Source: Limimaricola cinnabarinus
GTDB lineage: Bacteria; Pseudomonadota; Alphaproteobacteria; Rhodobacterales; Rhodobacteraceae
Assembly (NCBI RefSeq): GCF_002723615.1
Contig: NZ_KZ304961.1
Coordinates: forward strand, 1-64,000
DNA: 64,000 nucleotides
Direction of reading: 5' to 3'
Shown here one piece after another: positions 38,474 through 49,700 of this stretch (positions within the stretch are counted from its first letter, which is position 1; every line of letters starts with the position of its first letter). The notes under the pieces are model-generated. The model was not told the DNA's origin, did not search any database, and saw only the letters and a list, made by a program, of their open reading frames with translations. A program made the translations under genes and the position numbers.

Positions 38474-41344
38474 TCATTCGGCGGCGATCTTGCGCGGCTT
38501 CAGCATCGGCTTGAGGTAATGACCGGTATGGCTCGCCTCGACCTCGGCCACCTCCTCGGGCGTGCCGGTGGCGACCAGCGTGCCGCCGCCATCGCCGCCC
38601 TCGGGGCCGATGTCGATGATCCAGTCGGCGGTCTTCACCACGTCGAGATTGTGCTCGATCACCACGACGGTGTTGCCCGCCTCCACGAGCTCGTGCAGCA
38701 CCTCCAGAAGCTTGCGAACATCCTCGAAATGCAGGCCGGTGGTCGGCTCGTCGAGGATGTAGAGCGTGCGGCCCGTGGAGCGGCGCGCCAGCTCCTTCGA
38801 CAGCTTCACCCGTTGCGCCTCGCCGCCCGAAAGCGTCGTCGCCTGCTGGCCGACCTTGATGTAGCCCAAGCCCACCCGGCACAGCGCGTCCATCTTCTCG
38901 CGGATCGAGGGCACCGCCTTGAAGAACTCCTGCGCGTCCTCGACCGTCATGTCGAGCACGTCGGCGATGCTCTTGCCCTTGAACTTCACCTCAAGCGTCT
39001 CGCGGTTGTAGCGCTGGCCCTTGCAGGTCTCGCAGGTGACGTAGACGTCGGGCAGGAAGTGCATCTCGATCTTGATCACGCCGTCGCCCTGGCATGCCTC
39101 GCAGCGCCCGCCCTTGACGTTGAAGGAGAAGCGCCCCGGCTTGTAGCCGCGCGACTTGGCCTCGGGCAGGCCGGCGAACCAGTCGCGGATCGGGGTGAAG
39201 GCGCCGGTATAGGTCGCCGGGTTCGAGCGCGGGGTGCGGCCGATCGGGCGCTGGTCGATGTCGATCACCTTGTCGAGATGCTCGAAGCCCCGAATCGTCT
39301 CGCATGGCGCCGGGGCCTGCCGCGCGCCGTTCAATTTCATCGCGGCGTTCTTGTAGAGCGTCTCGATGGTGAGCGTCGACTTGCCGCCGCCCGAGACGCC
39401 GGTGACGGCGACGAACTTGCCCAGCGGGTAGTCGACCGTCAGCTCCTGCAGGTTGTTGCCGGTGGCCTTGACCACGGTGAGCGCCTTGCCGTTGCCCTTG
39501 CGGCGCTCGGCGGGCACCGCGATCTCGCGGCTGCCGACGAGATACTGGCCGGTCACCGAGTCCGGGTTGGCCATGATCTCGTCCGGCGTGCCCCTGGCCA
39601 CGATGTCGCCGCCATGCACGCCCGCGCCCGGCCCCATGTCGAAGACGTAATCCGCCTCGCGGATCGCCTCCTCGTCATGCTCGACCACGATGACCGTGTT
39701 GCCCTGGTCGCGCAGGTTCTTGAGCGTGGTAAGCAGCCGGTCATTGTCGCGCTGGTGCAGGCCGATCGACGGCTCGTCGAGCACGTAGAGCACGCCCGTC
39801 AGCCCCGAGCCGATCTGGCTCGCCAGCCTGATCCGCTGGCTTTCGCCGCCCGAGAGCGTGCCGGCGTTGCGCGACAGCGTCAGGTAATCGAGGCCGACAT
39901 TGTTGAGAAAGCCCAGCCGCTCGCGGATCTCCTTGAGGATGGCGCGGGCGATCTCGTTGTTCTGCTTGGTGAGCGCCGCGGGCACGGTCTCGCACCACTC
40001 ATGGGCTTCCCTGATCGACATCTGCACGACCTGACCGACATGGCGCAGATCGCCGCGCTGGCCGATCTTCACCGCCAGCGCCTCTTCGCGCAGGCGGTAG
40101 CCGTGGCAGGTGCCGCAGGCGCGGTTGTTCTGGTACTGCTCCATTTCCTCGCGGACCCAGGCGCTGTCGGTCTCGCGGTAGCGGCGCTGCAGGTTGGGGA
40201 TCACGCCCTCGAAGGGGCGGCTGACCTTGTAGACGCGGCCGCCGTCATCGTAGCGGAATTCGATCTCCTCTTTGCCCGAACCGCGCAGGAACACCTCCTG
40301 CACCTTCTTCGGCAGGTCCTTCCAGCGCGCGGTCTTGGAGACGCCGTAATGCTTGGAGATCGCCTCGATGGTCTGCAGGAAATAGGGCGTCTTGCCCTTG
40401 CGCCACGGCGCGATGGCGCCGTCGGCGACCTTCAGCGTCACGTCGGGCACCACCAGCCGCTCGTCGAAGAACAGCTCGACGCCGAGGCCGTCGCAGGAGG
40501 GGCAGGCCCCGAAGGGCGCGTTGAAGGAGAACAGCCGCGGCTCGATCTCGGGGATGGTGAAGCCCGAGACGGGACAGGCGAACTTTTCCGAGAAGGTGAT
40601 CCGCTCGGGCTCGCCCTCCTTCGGCGCGGTCTCGAGGATCGCGATGCCGTCGGCGAGGTCGAGCGCGGTGCGCAGACTGTCCGCCAGCCGCGTCTCCAGC
40701 CCCTCGCGCACGACGATCCGGTCGACCACCACGTCGATGTCATGGCGGAACTTCTTGTCGAGCGTCGGCGGGTCCTCCAGCTCGTGGAACTCGCCATTGA
40801 CCTTGACCCGCTGGAAGCCCTGCTTGCGGAGTTCGACGAACTCCTTGCGGTATTCGCCCTTGCGGTCGCGCACGATGGGCGCGAGCAGGTAGCCGCGCGT
40901 GCCCTCCTCCATCGCCATGATCCGGTCGACCATGTCCTGCACCTGCTGCGCCTCGATCGGCTCGCCGGTGGCGGGGGAATAGGGCGTGCCGACCCGCGCA
41001 AAGAGAAGGCGCATGTAGTCGTAGATCTCGGTCACGGTGCCGACGGTGGAGCGCGGGTTCTTCGAGGTGGTCTTCTGCTCGATCGAGATCGCGGGGCTCA
41101 GCCCCGAGATGTGATCGACATCGGGCTTTTCCATCATGTCGAGGAACTGCCGCGCATAGGCCGAGAGGCTTTCGACATAGCGGCGCTGGCCCTCGGCATA
41201 GATCGTGTCGAAGGCAAGGCTCGACTTGCCCGAGCCCGACAGGCCGGTGATCACCACCAGCTGATCGCGCGGGATGTCCACGTCGACGTTCTTGAGGTTG
41301 TGCTCGCGCGCACCGCGCACCTCGATCTGCTTCAGTTCCGGCAT
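38474..41344 (-). CDS. uvrA: Excinuclease ABC subunit A
   Basis: UvrA finds bulky DNA lesions and loads UvrB. The 956-residue ATPase has two ABC modules: Walker [10 protein letters not shown] (residues 34-42) and GVSGGGKST, signature motifs [12 protein letters not shown] and [12 protein letters not shown], and zinc-binding CxxC pairs in CPSCDG, CGTCHG, CEACQG and CETCKG. I use ATG 41344 ([12 protein letters not shown]), not the GTG at 41356. A near-consensus LexA box lies about 70 bases upstream, consistent with SOS control. Confidence 0.97.
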   Translation of the reverse strand: MPELKQIEVRGAREHNLKNVDVDIPRDQLVVITGLSGSGKSSLAFDTIYAEGQRRYVESLSAYARQFLDMMEKPDVDHISGLSPAISIEQKTTSKNPRSTVGTVTEIYDYMRLLFARVGTPYSPATGEPIEAQQVQDMVDRIMAMEEGTRGYLLAPIVRDRKGEYRKEFVELRKQGFQRVKVNGEFHELEDPPTLDKKFRHDIDVVVDRIVVREGLETRLADSLRTALDLADGIAILETAPKEGEPERITFSEKFACPVSGFTIPEIEPRLFSFNAPFGACPSCDGLGVELFFDERLVVPDVTLKVADGAIAPWRKGKTPYFLQTIEAISKHYGVSKTARWKDLPKKVQEVFLRGSGKEEIEFRYDDGGRVYKVSRPFEGVIPNLQRRYRETDSAWVREEMEQYQNNRACGTCHGYRLREEALAVKIGQRGDLRHVGQVVQMSIREAHEWCETVPAALTKQNNEIARAILKEIRERLGFLNNVGLDYLTLSRNAGTLSGGESQRIRLASQIGSGLTGVLYVLDEPSIGLHQRDNDRLLTTLKNLRDQGNTVIVVEHDEEAIREADYVFDMGPGAGVHGGDIVARGTPDEIMANPDSVTGQYLVGSREIAVPAERRKGNGKALTVVKATGNNLQELTVDYPLGKFVAVTGVSGGGKSTLTIETLYKNAAMKLNGARQAPAPCETIRGFEHLDKVIDIDQRPIGRTPRSNPATYTGAFTPIRDWFAGLPEAKSRGYKPGRFSFNVKGGRCEACQGDGVIKIEMHFLPDVYVTCETCKGQRYNRETLEVKFKGKSIADVLDMTVEDAQEFFKAVPSIREKMDALCRVGLGYIKVGQQATTLSGGEAQRVKLSKELARRSTGRTLYILDEPTTGLHFEDVRKLLEVLHELVEAGNTVVVIEHNLDVVKTADWIIDIGPEGGDGGGTLVATGTPEEVAEVEASHTGHYLKPMLKPRKIAAE

Positions 41345-41411
41345 GCAGGTCCCCACCAGTGTCCAGCCCGGAAGATAGGGCCGCGCGGCCCGATCTCCAA
41401 CCTCGAAATGA

Positions 41412-41426
41412 GAACGAAAAGGTAAC
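41412..41426 (-). promoter_or_regulatory. Near-consensus LexA box upstream of uvrA
   Basis: On the plus strand GAAC-GAAAAGG-TAAC; on the uvrA strand GTTA-N7-GTTC. It matches seven of the eight fixed bases of the alphaproteobacterial SOS box and lies 68-82 bases before the uvrA ATG. Confidence 0.55.
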
Positions 41427-41532
41427 GCATGGCAGGGCTGCGTGAAATGCCGCAGCCCCGCCCCGCGCCGGGCGGGGCTGCGATTTCCGTCACGGGCGGT
41501 TCACGGGCCGTGCAAAAGCCCGGCCCCCGGCC

Positions 41533-41886
41533 TCAGAGACCGCCCATCCGCGCGGGCCAGCTGTGCCGCTGCCAGAAGCCGTGCCGTGGCGCTGTGCCGG
41601 TGGCGAGCAGCGCCCGCGCGGGACCGGCGGCGACGAGCCCGTGCAACAGGTCGCCCAGCGCCGCGTCGGCGCGGCCGGTGATCGGCAGGCCATGATCGGT
41701 CTCGAAGGCGCGGATCGCGCCCGACAGCAGCGGCCCGGCGATGCCGTCGACTGTGCCCACCTCGTAGCCCAGATGCTGCAGCAGGATCTGGATCTCGACC
41801 GTCTCCGCGCGGTCGGTCTCCATGGCCGGTGCGGGCGCGGCGATCACGGCCAGCCCCGCAGCGAAACAATATGCAGAAATACGCAT
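41533..41886 (-). CDS. Exported protein with a peptidoglycan-binding-like domain
   Basis: The 117-residue protein has a signal peptide (about residues 1-22, ending APAPA) and a single PG_binding_1-like fold: VEIQILLQHLGYEVGTVDGI, then the GPLLSGAIRAFE and LPITGRADAALGD segments (about residues 29-75). The C-terminus is short and basic. Such modules usually sit on a lytic enzyme; here there is no catalytic part, so it may be a free wall-binding protein or a remnant. The start at ATG 41886 gives the clean signal peptide. Confidence 0.75.
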   Translation of the reverse strand: MRISAYCFAAGLAVIAAPAPAMETDRAETVEIQILLQHLGYEVGTVDGIAGPLLSGAIRAFETDHGLPITGRADAALGDLLHGLVAAGPARALLATGTAPRHGFWQRHSWPARMGGL

Positions 41887-41939
41887 GATACCCCCAAACT
41901 CGGGAAACGATCCCGATGGGGGGCATCCTAACATGAAAC

Positions 41940-41964
41940 GCCCCCGGCCGTTCGGACCGGGGGC
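41940..41964 (-). terminator. Hairpin between lpdA and the wall-binding gene
   Basis: GCCCCCGG (41940-41947) pairs with CCGGGGGC (41957-41964) around a nine-base loop, 28 bases past the lpdA stop on the minus strand. No long T run. Confidence 0.6.
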
Positions 41965-41991
41965 ATTCGTGATCCTGCGCTGCGGCGAGGC

Positions 41992-43386
41992 TCAGTAGTG
42001 GATCGCGCGCCCATAGGCGTCGAGCACACTCTCATGCATCATTTCCGAGAGCGTCGGATGCGGGAAGACCGTCTCCATCAGCTCCTTTTCGGTGGTCTCC
42101 AGCGTGCGGCCGACGATGTAGCCCTGGATCAGCTCGGTCACCTCGGCACCCACCATATGCGCGCCCAGAAGCTCGCCGGTGCGCGCGTCGAACACGGTCT
42201 TGACCATGCCCTCGGCCTCGCCCAGCGCGATCGCCTTGCCGTTGCCGATGAAGGGGAAGCGGCCGACATTGATCTCATACCCCATCTCCTTGGCCTTGGC
42301 CTCGGAATAGCCGACCGACGCCACCTGCGGCTGGCAATAGGTGCAGCCCGCGATGCTTTCGGGCTTTACCGGGTGCGGGCTTTCGCCCGCGATCAGCTCG
42401 GCCACCATGACGCCCTCATGGGACGCCTTGTGCGCCAGCCAGGGCGCGCCGGCGATGTCGCCGATGGCATAGAGCCCCTCGACGCCGGTGCGGCAGTATT
42501 CATCGGTGATGACATGGGTGCGGTCGATCTTGACGCCCAGCTCCTCGAGCCCGAGCCCTTCGGTGTTGCCGACGATGCCGACCGCCGAGATCACCGTGTC
42601 GAACTCCTGCGTCTCGACCTTGCCCTTGCTCTCGATATGGGCGGTGACCTTGCCCTTGCCGCGGTCGAGCTGCTTGACCACGGCCTTTTCCATGATCTTC
42701 ATGCCCTGCTTGACGAACTGCTTCCTGGCGAAGGCCGAGATCTCGGCATCCTCGACCGGCAGGATGCGGTCCATCACCTCGACCACCGTCGTCTCGGCGC
42801 CGAGCGTGTTGTAGAAGCTGGCGAATTCGATGCCGATCGCGCCCGAGCCGATGACCAGCAGCTTCTTCGGCATGCGCGGCGGCACCAGCGCGTGGCGGTA
42901 GGACCAGACCAGGTCGCCATCCGCCTCGAGCCCCGGCAGGTTGCGCGCGCGCGCGCCGGTGGCCAGCACGATGTTCTTGGCGGTCAGCTCCTGCTCACCC
43001 TTCTCGGTCTTGACCGAGACCTTGCCCTTGGCGGGAATGGTGGCCTCGCCCATCACCACCTCGATCTTGTTCTTCTTCATCAGGTGGCCGATGCCCGAGG
43101 AGAGCTGCTTGGCCACGCCGCGCGAACGCTTGACCACCGCGTCGAGATCATAGCCGATGTTCTCGGCCTTGAGCCCGAACTCCTTGGCGCGGTGCATGAG
43201 GTGAAACACCTCCGAAGTGCGCAGCATCGCCTTGGTCGGGATGCAGCCCCAGTTGAGGCAGATGCCGCCCAGGTTCTCGCGTTCGACGATCACGACCTTC
43301 TGGCCCAGCTGGGCGGCGCGGATCGCGGCGACATAGCCGCCGGGGCCGGCCCCGATCACGATCAGGTCGAAGTTCTTGGCGGCCAT
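41992..43386 (-). CDS. lpdA: Dihydrolipoyl dehydrogenase (E3)
   Basis: The 464-residue flavoprotein reoxidises lipoyl groups of 2-oxoacid dehydrogenase or glycine cleavage complexes, reducing NAD. It has the FAD motif IVIGAGPGGYVAAIRA, the redox pair Cys43/Cys48 in GGICLNWGCIP, the NAD motif VIGSGAIGIEFASF, and the His-Glu base near HPTLSEMMHES. There is no E1 or E2 gene adjacent, so this may be the general E3 or a second copy. Confidence 0.95.
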   Translation of the reverse strand: MAAKNFDLIVIGAGPGGYVAAIRAAQLGQKVVIVERENLGGICLNWGCIPTKAMLRTSEVFHLMHRAKEFGLKAENIGYDLDAVVKRSRGVAKQLSSGIGHLMKKNKIEVVMGEATIPAKGKVSVKTEKGEQELTAKNIVLATGARARNLPGLEADGDLVWSYRHALVPPRMPKKLLVIGSGAIGIEFASFYNTLGAETTVVEVMDRILPVEDAEISAFARKQFVKQGMKIMEKAVVKQLDRGKGKVTAHIESKGKVETQEFDTVISAVGIVGNTEGLGLEELGVKIDRTHVITDEYCRTGVEGLYAIGDIAGAPWLAHKASHEGVMVAELIAGESPHPVKPESIAGCTYCQPQVASVGYSEAKAKEMGYEINVGRFPFIGNGKAIALGEAEGMVKTVFDARTGELLGAHMVGAEVTELIQGYIVGRTLETTEKELMETVFPHPTLSEMMHESVLDAYGRAIHY

Positions 43387-43495
43387 TCGGTGTTCCTCCT
43401 CGGCGGTCCCGCAAAATTGGTTTGACGCTAAACTACTTTTTGCCGGGCTTCCAGACGGGTCGGCGCATGGCCGGTTTGCGCGGTCTGCCGCAGGG

Positions 43496-44110
43496 TCATT
43501 TCGGCTCGGATTTCAGCCGCTCCAGCACCGCGCCATAGCCGCCCTGCTCGATCCATTCCGCCTCGGCGGCAGAGGTCTCGCGGCCCAGCGCGGCGTTGCG
43601 GAAGGGGAAGCGGCCGAATTCGCGGATCACCTCGCGATGGGCGCGGGCATGCAGCAGGTTGCTCTCGGCCTCGGGCATCCGGTCGCAGAACAGCCGCACC
43701 GCGCGGTCCTGGTCGACGAGATTCTCGGAATGCATCAAGGGCAGGTAGAAGAACTGCCGCCCGGGCGGCACGATCTCGCGGTCCCAGCCATTGTCGATGG
43801 CGAGCTTGGCGACCGAGCGGGCCTGCTCGTCGAGCGCGAAGGCGCGGGCGTCGTCGCGCCAGATGTTGCGGGCGAACTGGTCGGTGACGATGATATAGGC
43901 CAGCGCGCCGTTGGGCTCGGTCAGCCAATGGCCCAGCGCGCCCTCCTCCGCCTTTTCCCACAGCGCGCCGAAACGGTCGCGGATGGTGGCGTCGAGATCG
44001 GCATCGGCGATGTACCACTGCTTCGGCTCGACCTCCTCGAGCCAGAAGGCCAGCACCTTCTCGGCCTCGCTCGGGGCCTCGGCCTGGGTGGTGACGGGTG
44101 TGGCGGTCAT
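43496..44110 (-). CDS. DUF924 family protein
   Basis: This 204-residue all-helical cytosolic protein has the family marks VLAFWLEEVEPKQWY at the start, TDQFARNIWR in the middle and PLMHSENLVDQD later. The fold resembles TPR-like repeats. The function is unknown, though the family is widespread in proteobacteria. It lies 109 bases upstream of lpdA on the same strand. Confidence 0.9.
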   Translation of the reverse strand: MTATPVTTQAEAPSEAEKVLAFWLEEVEPKQWYIADADLDATIRDRFGALWEKAEEGALGHWLTEPNGALAYIIVTDQFARNIWRDDARAFALDEQARSVAKLAIDNGWDREIVPPGRQFFYLPLMHSENLVDQDRAVRLFCDRMPEAESNLLHARAHREVIREFGRFPFRNAALGRETSAAEAEWIEQGGYGAVLERLKSEPK

Positions 44111-44241
44111 GGTGGTCCTCCTTGTCGGTCGGCTTCACCAAACCTGCCCCAACCCGCTCGCGGGTCAAGCGCGAAGGCGCCGGGGGGCCGATTTGTGCGC
44201 CTCCGCGCCGGCCCCCGGCTCCTTTGCCGGCCCCTTTCCGG

Positions 44242-45519
44242 TCAGGCCGCGTCCTCCTGCGCCTCCTCCATCTGCTCGATCTCGTGCTCGATATAGACCT
44301 CCTGCGCGGCCTCGGCGGCCACGGCGGTACCGGTCGCGGCGACCGGGGCGTAGCTCACGGTATCGCCCACCTCGACGCCGCGATCCGGGCGCCGCAGCAT
44401 CCGCCAGCCGGCATAGGTCGCAAGGCCCAGCAGAAGCACCGCGATGAAGGCCCAGAAGCCGTGCGCGCCGACATTGTCGAGCATCCAGCCGACCACGATC
44501 GGCCCGGCGATGGCGCCGAGGCCGTTGATGAACAGGAGCCCGCCCGAGGCCGCCGCCATGTCCTCGCGGTCGAGATAGTCGTTGGCATAGGCGATGAGCA
44601 GCGCGTAGAGCGGGTTCGAAGTGCCGCCCACCAGCGTCGCGGAGACGAGGATCAGCGTCACATGGCCCGGGATCATGAAGGCCATGAGCGCCGCACCGCC
44701 GCCCACCCCCGACAGGCCGAGGATCAGCCAGCGCCGGTCGATCCGGTCCGACAGCCAGCCGATCGGGAACTGCAGCACCAGCGCGCCGACATAGGTCATC
44801 GAGACCAGAAGCGAGATTTGCGCCACCGAAAGCCCGGCCCGCGCGCCGTAGACCGCCGACATGCCGAACTGCGCGGCGAAGACCCCGCCCAGAAGGAACA
44901 TGCCGACGCAGGCCAGCGGCGAGGCATCGACCAGCTGCCTGATCGGCAGCGGCTTGGTGGTGGTGAAGATCGGCGCGGGGCTGACCGACAGAAGGATCGG
45001 CGCGAAGGCCATCGACACCAGCACCGAAGGGATGATGAACAAAATGAAGCCCGACACGTCGCCCAGCGTCACGAGAAACTGCGCCACGACGATGCCCGCC
45101 ATCTGCACGATCATGTAAAGCGACAGCGCCTTGCCGCGGCTTTCATTGGTGGCGGCGTCGTTGAGCCAGCTTTCGGCGGTGATGTAGACGCCGCAGAAGC
45201 AGAACCCGATCACGACCCGGCCCAGCGTCCAGGCCCATGGCTCGGTCAGCGCGGGATAGAGGATCAGCACCGCCGAAATGGTCGAGCCCAGCGCCGCGAA
45301 GACCCGCACATGGCCGACCCGGCGGATCATCCGCGGCGCATAGCGCGAGGCGATGAGAAAGCCCGCGAAATAGGCCGACATGATGATCGACAGCTCGCCG
45401 GTCGAGAACCCTTCGATCGCGCCGCGCAGGCCCAGAAGCGTGCCTTGCAGGCCATTGCCGATCATCAGCATGAACATGCCGAGCAAGAGAGCCCAGGAGC
45501 CCCCGAGAACCTGAATCAT
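44242..45519 (-). CDS. Major facilitator superfamily transporter
   Basis: The 425-residue protein has about 12 hydrophobic segments in the usual 6+6 layout, with a conserved loop 2-3 motif RYAPRMIRRVGHVRVFA and the central QFPIGWLSDRIDRRW motif. It resembles YcaD/YfkF-type exporters of unknown substrate. The C-terminus carries an extra acidic tail (EHEIEQMEEAQEDAA) outside the membrane domain. ATG 45519 is followed at once by MIQVLGGSWALLLG. The gene lies between DUF924 and queA on the same strand, spaced by about 100 bases. Confidence 0.9.
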   Translation of the reverse strand: MIQVLGGSWALLLGMFMLMIGNGLQGTLLGLRGAIEGFSTGELSIIMSAYFAGFLIASRYAPRMIRRVGHVRVFAALGSTISAVLILYPALTEPWAWTLGRVVIGFCFCGVYITAESWLNDAATNESRGKALSLYMIVQMAGIVVAQFLVTLGDVSGFILFIIPSVLVSMAFAPILLSVSPAPIFTTTKPLPIRQLVDASPLACVGMFLLGGVFAAQFGMSAVYGARAGLSVAQISLLVSMTYVGALVLQFPIGWLSDRIDRRWLILGLSGVGGGAALMAFMIPGHVTLILVSATLVGGTSNPLYALLIAYANDYLDREDMAAASGGLLFINGLGAIAGPIVVGWMLDNVGAHGFWAFIAVLLLGLATYAGWRMLRRPDRGVEVGDTVSYAPVAATGTAVAAEAAQEVYIEHEIEQMEEAQEDAA

Positions 45520-45620
45520 GGCCTGTCCCTTTCTGCCGGCGCCCACGGCCCGGCTAACCCGGCGCGTCCACGCGGGTCTGATCGCATTACGACAAAAAAT
45601 GTGACGGAAACGAAGTAGCG

Positions 45621-46679
45621 TCAGCGCCCGCGTTGCGGCAGCAGCAGCGAGGCATCCCCGTAGGAGAAGAAACGGTAGCGATTCGCAATGGCGTGATCGT
45701 AGATGCGGCGGATCTCCTCCACCCCCATCAGCGCCGAGACCAGCATCATCAGCGTCGATTTGGGCAGGTGGAAATTGGTCATCAGACCATGCGCCACCCG
45801 GAACTCGAAGCCCGGGGTGATGAAGATGTCGGTCTCGCCCACCCAAGGCTCGATCTGGCCGCCGCGCGCGGCACTCTCGATCAGCCGCAGCGCGGTGGTG
45901 CCGACCGGGATCACCCGGCCGCCGGTGGCGCGGGTGGCGGCGATCTCGGCGGCGGCGCGCTCGCTCACCTGCCCCCATTCGGCGTGCATCTTGTGGTCGC
46001 GGATGTCGTCGACCTTCACCGGCAGAAAGGTGCCCGCGCCGACATGCAGCGTCACATGGGTGATGGAGACGCCGCGCTCGGCCAGCGCCGCCATCAGCGG
46101 CTCGTCGAAATGCAGCGAGGCGGTGGGGGCGGCCACGGCGCCGGGGCGCGCGGCCCAGACGGTCTGGTAATCGGCGCGGTCGGCCTCGTCGGCCTCGCGC
46201 TTGGCGGCGATGTAGGGCGGCAGCGGCATGGCGCCGACCTCGGCGATGGCGGCATCGAAATCCTCGCCTTCGAGATCGAAGCGCAGCACCGCCTGGTCGG
46301 CCTCGCGGCCCACGAGCTCGGCCGAGAGCTTCTCGGAAAAGACGATGCTTTCGCCCTCGCGCAGTTTTCTCAGCGGCTTGACCAGCGCGGTCCAGCAGCC
46401 ATCGGCGCGCGGGGCGAGCAGCGTCACCTCGATCCGGGCGATCCCCTCTCCGGCGGCGCCGGGCCTCGTGCGGGTGCCCGAAAGCCGCGCCGGGATCACC
46501 TTGGTGTCGTTGAGCACCAGCCTGTCGCCGGGGCGCAGGATCTCCACCAGATCTGTCACCACCCGGTCGGCGATCGTCTCGCCCTGCGCCAGCAGCAGCC
46601 GGGCCGAGGAGCGCGGCCGCGCGGGGCGGGTGGCGATCAGATCCTCGGGCAGGTCGAAATCGAAATCCGAGAGCTTCAT
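45621..46679 (-). CDS. queA: S-adenosylmethionine:tRNA ribosyltransferase-isomerase
   Basis: QueA adds the epoxycyclopentanediol part to 7-aminomethyl-deazaguanine in tRNA, giving epoxyqueuosine. The 352-residue length and the motifs [25 protein letters not shown] and [11 protein letters not shown] fit. No tgt gene is visible nearby. It follows the AsmA-like gene by 29 bases, and the gap contains a five-base tandem repeat. Confidence 0.95.
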   Translation of the reverse strand: MKLSDFDFDLPEDLIATRPARPRSSARLLLAQGETIADRVVTDLVEILRPGDRLVLNDTKVIPARLSGTRTRPGAAGEGIARIEVTLLAPRADGCWTALVKPLRKLREGESIVFSEKLSAELVGREADQAVLRFDLEGEDFDAAIAEVGAMPLPPYIAAKREADEADRADYQTVWAARPGAVAAPTASLHFDEPLMAALAERGVSITHVTLHVGAGTFLPVKVDDIRDHKMHAEWGQVSERAAAEIAATRATGGRVIPVGTTALRLIESAARGGQIEPWVGETDIFITPGFEFRVAHGLMTNFHLPKSTLMMLVSALMGVEEIRRIYDHAIANRYRFFSYGDASLLLPQRGR

Positions 46680-46690
46680 CGGCGGGCCTC

Positions 46691-46715
46691 AGGTCAGGTC
46701 AGGTCAGGTCATGTC
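46691..46715. repeat. AGGTC pentanucleotide microsatellite
   Basis: Four perfect AGGTC units (46691-46710) are followed by a degenerate fifth (ATGTC). They lie between the AsmA-like stop (46709-46711) and the queA start (46679), so copy-number change would alter the queA leader but not either protein. Confidence 0.9.
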
Positions 46716-49700
46716 GGTGGCGGGCGGCGAAAGATCTCGCGGAACATGCCCGGCGTCAGCGCGGAGAGCGGGTTGACCGAGACATCGGGGTCTTCGGGCG
46801 TGCCGCCAAGGGTGTAGTTGAAGCCGATCAGCCCCTCGCCGGGACGGGTCAGGAAGGATCCCAGCGAATTGACGAGGTAGAAGGGCGAGACGACGCCTTG
46901 GAAGGCCATGCGCCTGGAAGCGAGGCTGTAGCGCCCGTCGAGCGAAATGCCAAGACCCGGTCCGGTGGCGCTCGCGCGGGCGATGTCCAGCCGCTCGGGC
47001 GTCAGCCGGAAATCGGCGCGAATGCGGTCGAAGGCGAGGCCCTTGCCGTCGAGCTGCTGCAGCAATCCCACCACCGAGATCGCATCGAGAAGCTGCGCCA
47101 TGGCGGGGGCGTCGCGCACCCTGAGCCCGGCCACGTCGATCTCGCCGCTGTAATGGCCGGGCTGCCCCTCGGGCAGCAGCGTCAGGTCGAGCGCGCCGCC
47201 CGTCGCGGTGCCGTAGAGCCCCGCCGCGCGCAGCACCGCGCCCGCATCCGGCCCGGTGATCCGCACCGCCGTGCCGTCGGTGTCGGGCACGACCAGCCCC
47301 GAGACCGGCGCATCGCCGTTGACCCGCGCGTCGAACCGGCCCGAAAAGCCGCCCCGCGTCGAGAAATCGCCCTTGAGATCGGTCAGCGCCACGGCGTCGG
47401 TCACGCGCAGCCGGTCGAGCGCGAGGGCGATCGGCCCGCCCTCCCCGCCGCCGCCCGCGCCAAAGCCCGCGCGGCGCAGATCAAGCGCGCCGCCCGTGAT
47501 CTCGACCCCGACCGTCTCGCCCTGGCCCCGCCCGACGAGATCGACCGCGACATCGAGCCAGTCGGACAGGCGCAGCCGCGAAAAGCTGGCCCGCTCCAGC
47601 CCGCCGCCCGGCCGCAGGGTCAGCGCGCCGCGCGCCGAAAGCCCGCCCGCGTCGAGCGCGATCCGGTCGATATGCGGCAGATCGCCCAAGACGCCCTCGA
47701 TTTCGAGCCGCCCGGTCGTGCCTTGCGCCACCGACCAGCCCAGCGCCGGGATCGAAAGGCCGATCCCCGACAGTTCGCTCGTCAGCGTGACCTGCGGCGG
47801 CGCGCCGCGCGGCAGGCGCATCGCGACGCGGGCGCGCCCGCTGCCGGTCAGGCTGCCCTCGGGCAGCGCGATGCCGAAGGTGTCGAGGAAGCGCGGCGAC
47901 AGCTCCACCGTGCCCTCCAGCCGCGCCGCCCCGGCATCGGGCCCGAGCGGCTGGGTGAATCTCACATCAACGGGCAGCCCGTCGATGGTCACCGGCCCCG
48001 CCACGTCGAGCGTGCCGGACCCGGCCGTGACGGCGAGGCCGCGCGCCGCGACGCGCCGCTCCGGCACGATGGCCGTGCTCGTCCCCTCGTCGAGCCGCGC
48101 CTCGACCGACCACGCCACCTCCTCTGGCACGACCGGCCCGCCCAGCGGCAGGCCGATCTCGGCGCTGGCCCGGCCCCGCCCCTCGACGAGATCGACCGGC
48201 TGGCCCGCCTTTTGCAAAAAGCGGAACGGCGGCTGGTCGATCAGCGACAGCATCGCTGTCACCGGCCCTGCGGCCTCGATGGCGATGCGTGCATCGGGGC
48301 GCGGCCCGCCAAGTTCGGGAATGGTGAAGCTGGTGCCCGCCAGATCGACGCGCCCGCCCATCGGGGCCTCGGCGCCGCCCTGCGTCAGGCTGACCGAGAA
48401 GGCGCCGCCCCCGAGGCTGCCATGGCCCGCCGCCTGCGTGATCGCGGGCAGGCCGTCGAGCGGGCGGATCACGGCATCCTCGAAGCTCTGGGTCAGGGCG
48501 ATCCGCGGTGCCTGCCCCGGCGCGCGGCGCAGGGCGGCGGTCACGTCGCGCAGCAGCGCTTGCGGGATATGCGCGGCGATCCAGCCGCGGGTGCCCGGCT
48601 TGAAGGCTTCGGGCCAATAGGCGAGCAGCCGGTCGCGGCTCAGTTTCTCACTGCGCGCATCGAGCGCCGCGCGCCAGCCTTGGGCGGTATGATCGACCCG
48701 GCCGCTGCCGTGGATGCGCGCGCCGCTTTCGGCATCGGTCGCGCCGAAGCCGCCGATCTCCAGCGCGAAGGGGGCGGGATGCAGCCGCATGTCGGCCCAC
48801 AGATCGCGCAGCGCCACCAGCGCGCCGGGCCAGCCCGCCTCGATCTCGCGCAGCCAGGCCTGGCCGTGGCCTTTGATGCGGCCCAGCTCGCCGCTGGCGG
48901 CGATGCGGTCGAAGGCGATGCGATCGTCCTCGGGGTCGAAGCGCAGCGCCAGCTCGGCCTCGTCGAAGCGCAAGGGCTCCGCCCCGCCCCCCGGCGCCAG
49001 CGCGCCCGCCGCGATGCGCAGCCGCGCGCTGAACGGCCCCGGCGCGCCATCCGCGCCGATCCGGCCGCGCAGCCGGGCCGAAAGCGGCGCGTCGAGCGCC
49101 GACAGGAAGCTCAGCGCCGGGTGCTGGCCGGCGATGTCGCGGCTCGCCACGCGCGCGATGTCGAGCCGCAGCCCGGCGGTCTCCTCCCCGGGCCTCCGGT
49201 CGTAGCCCAGCGCAAGCTCCGTGGCCGTGCCATGGTCCGAGCGCAGCGACATGCGCCCGGTCAGGCGGATGCCATCGCGCAGATCGAGCGCGAGATCCCC
49301 CTCTTCGCCGCGCCAGCTGCGCCCGGCGCGGGCATCGTCGTAGCGCAGCGACAGATCCGGCAGCGCGACCCGCTCCAGCGCCCGAAGCGCGGGCCGGTCG
49401 AGCACCGCCTCGATCCGGGCCAGCACACCGGCCAGCCCCGCGGCACCGGCATCCGGCCTCGGCGCGGGCATCGGCTCGGCCCGCTCGAAGCGCAGATCGA
49501 CCCGGCCCGTGGCATCGCGGGCCAGCCCGATCTCGGCGCCGCGCAGCACCACCTGCTGCGCCAGCGCCGCGCGCTCGAACAAGAGCGCCCGCGGGCTCAG
49601 CACCGCCTCGGCCTCGGGCACCCGCGCCAGAACCGCGCCCTGCGCATCGCGCAGCACCGCATCCTGAAGCGTCACGCGCGGATGCAGGTCTCGGCCCATC

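Noticed and set aside
38459-41425. 988-codon plus-strand frame opposite uvrA
   Set aside because: High GC leaves antisense frames open; composition is His/Arg/Asp-rich with no motifs, and uvrA on the minus strand is certain.
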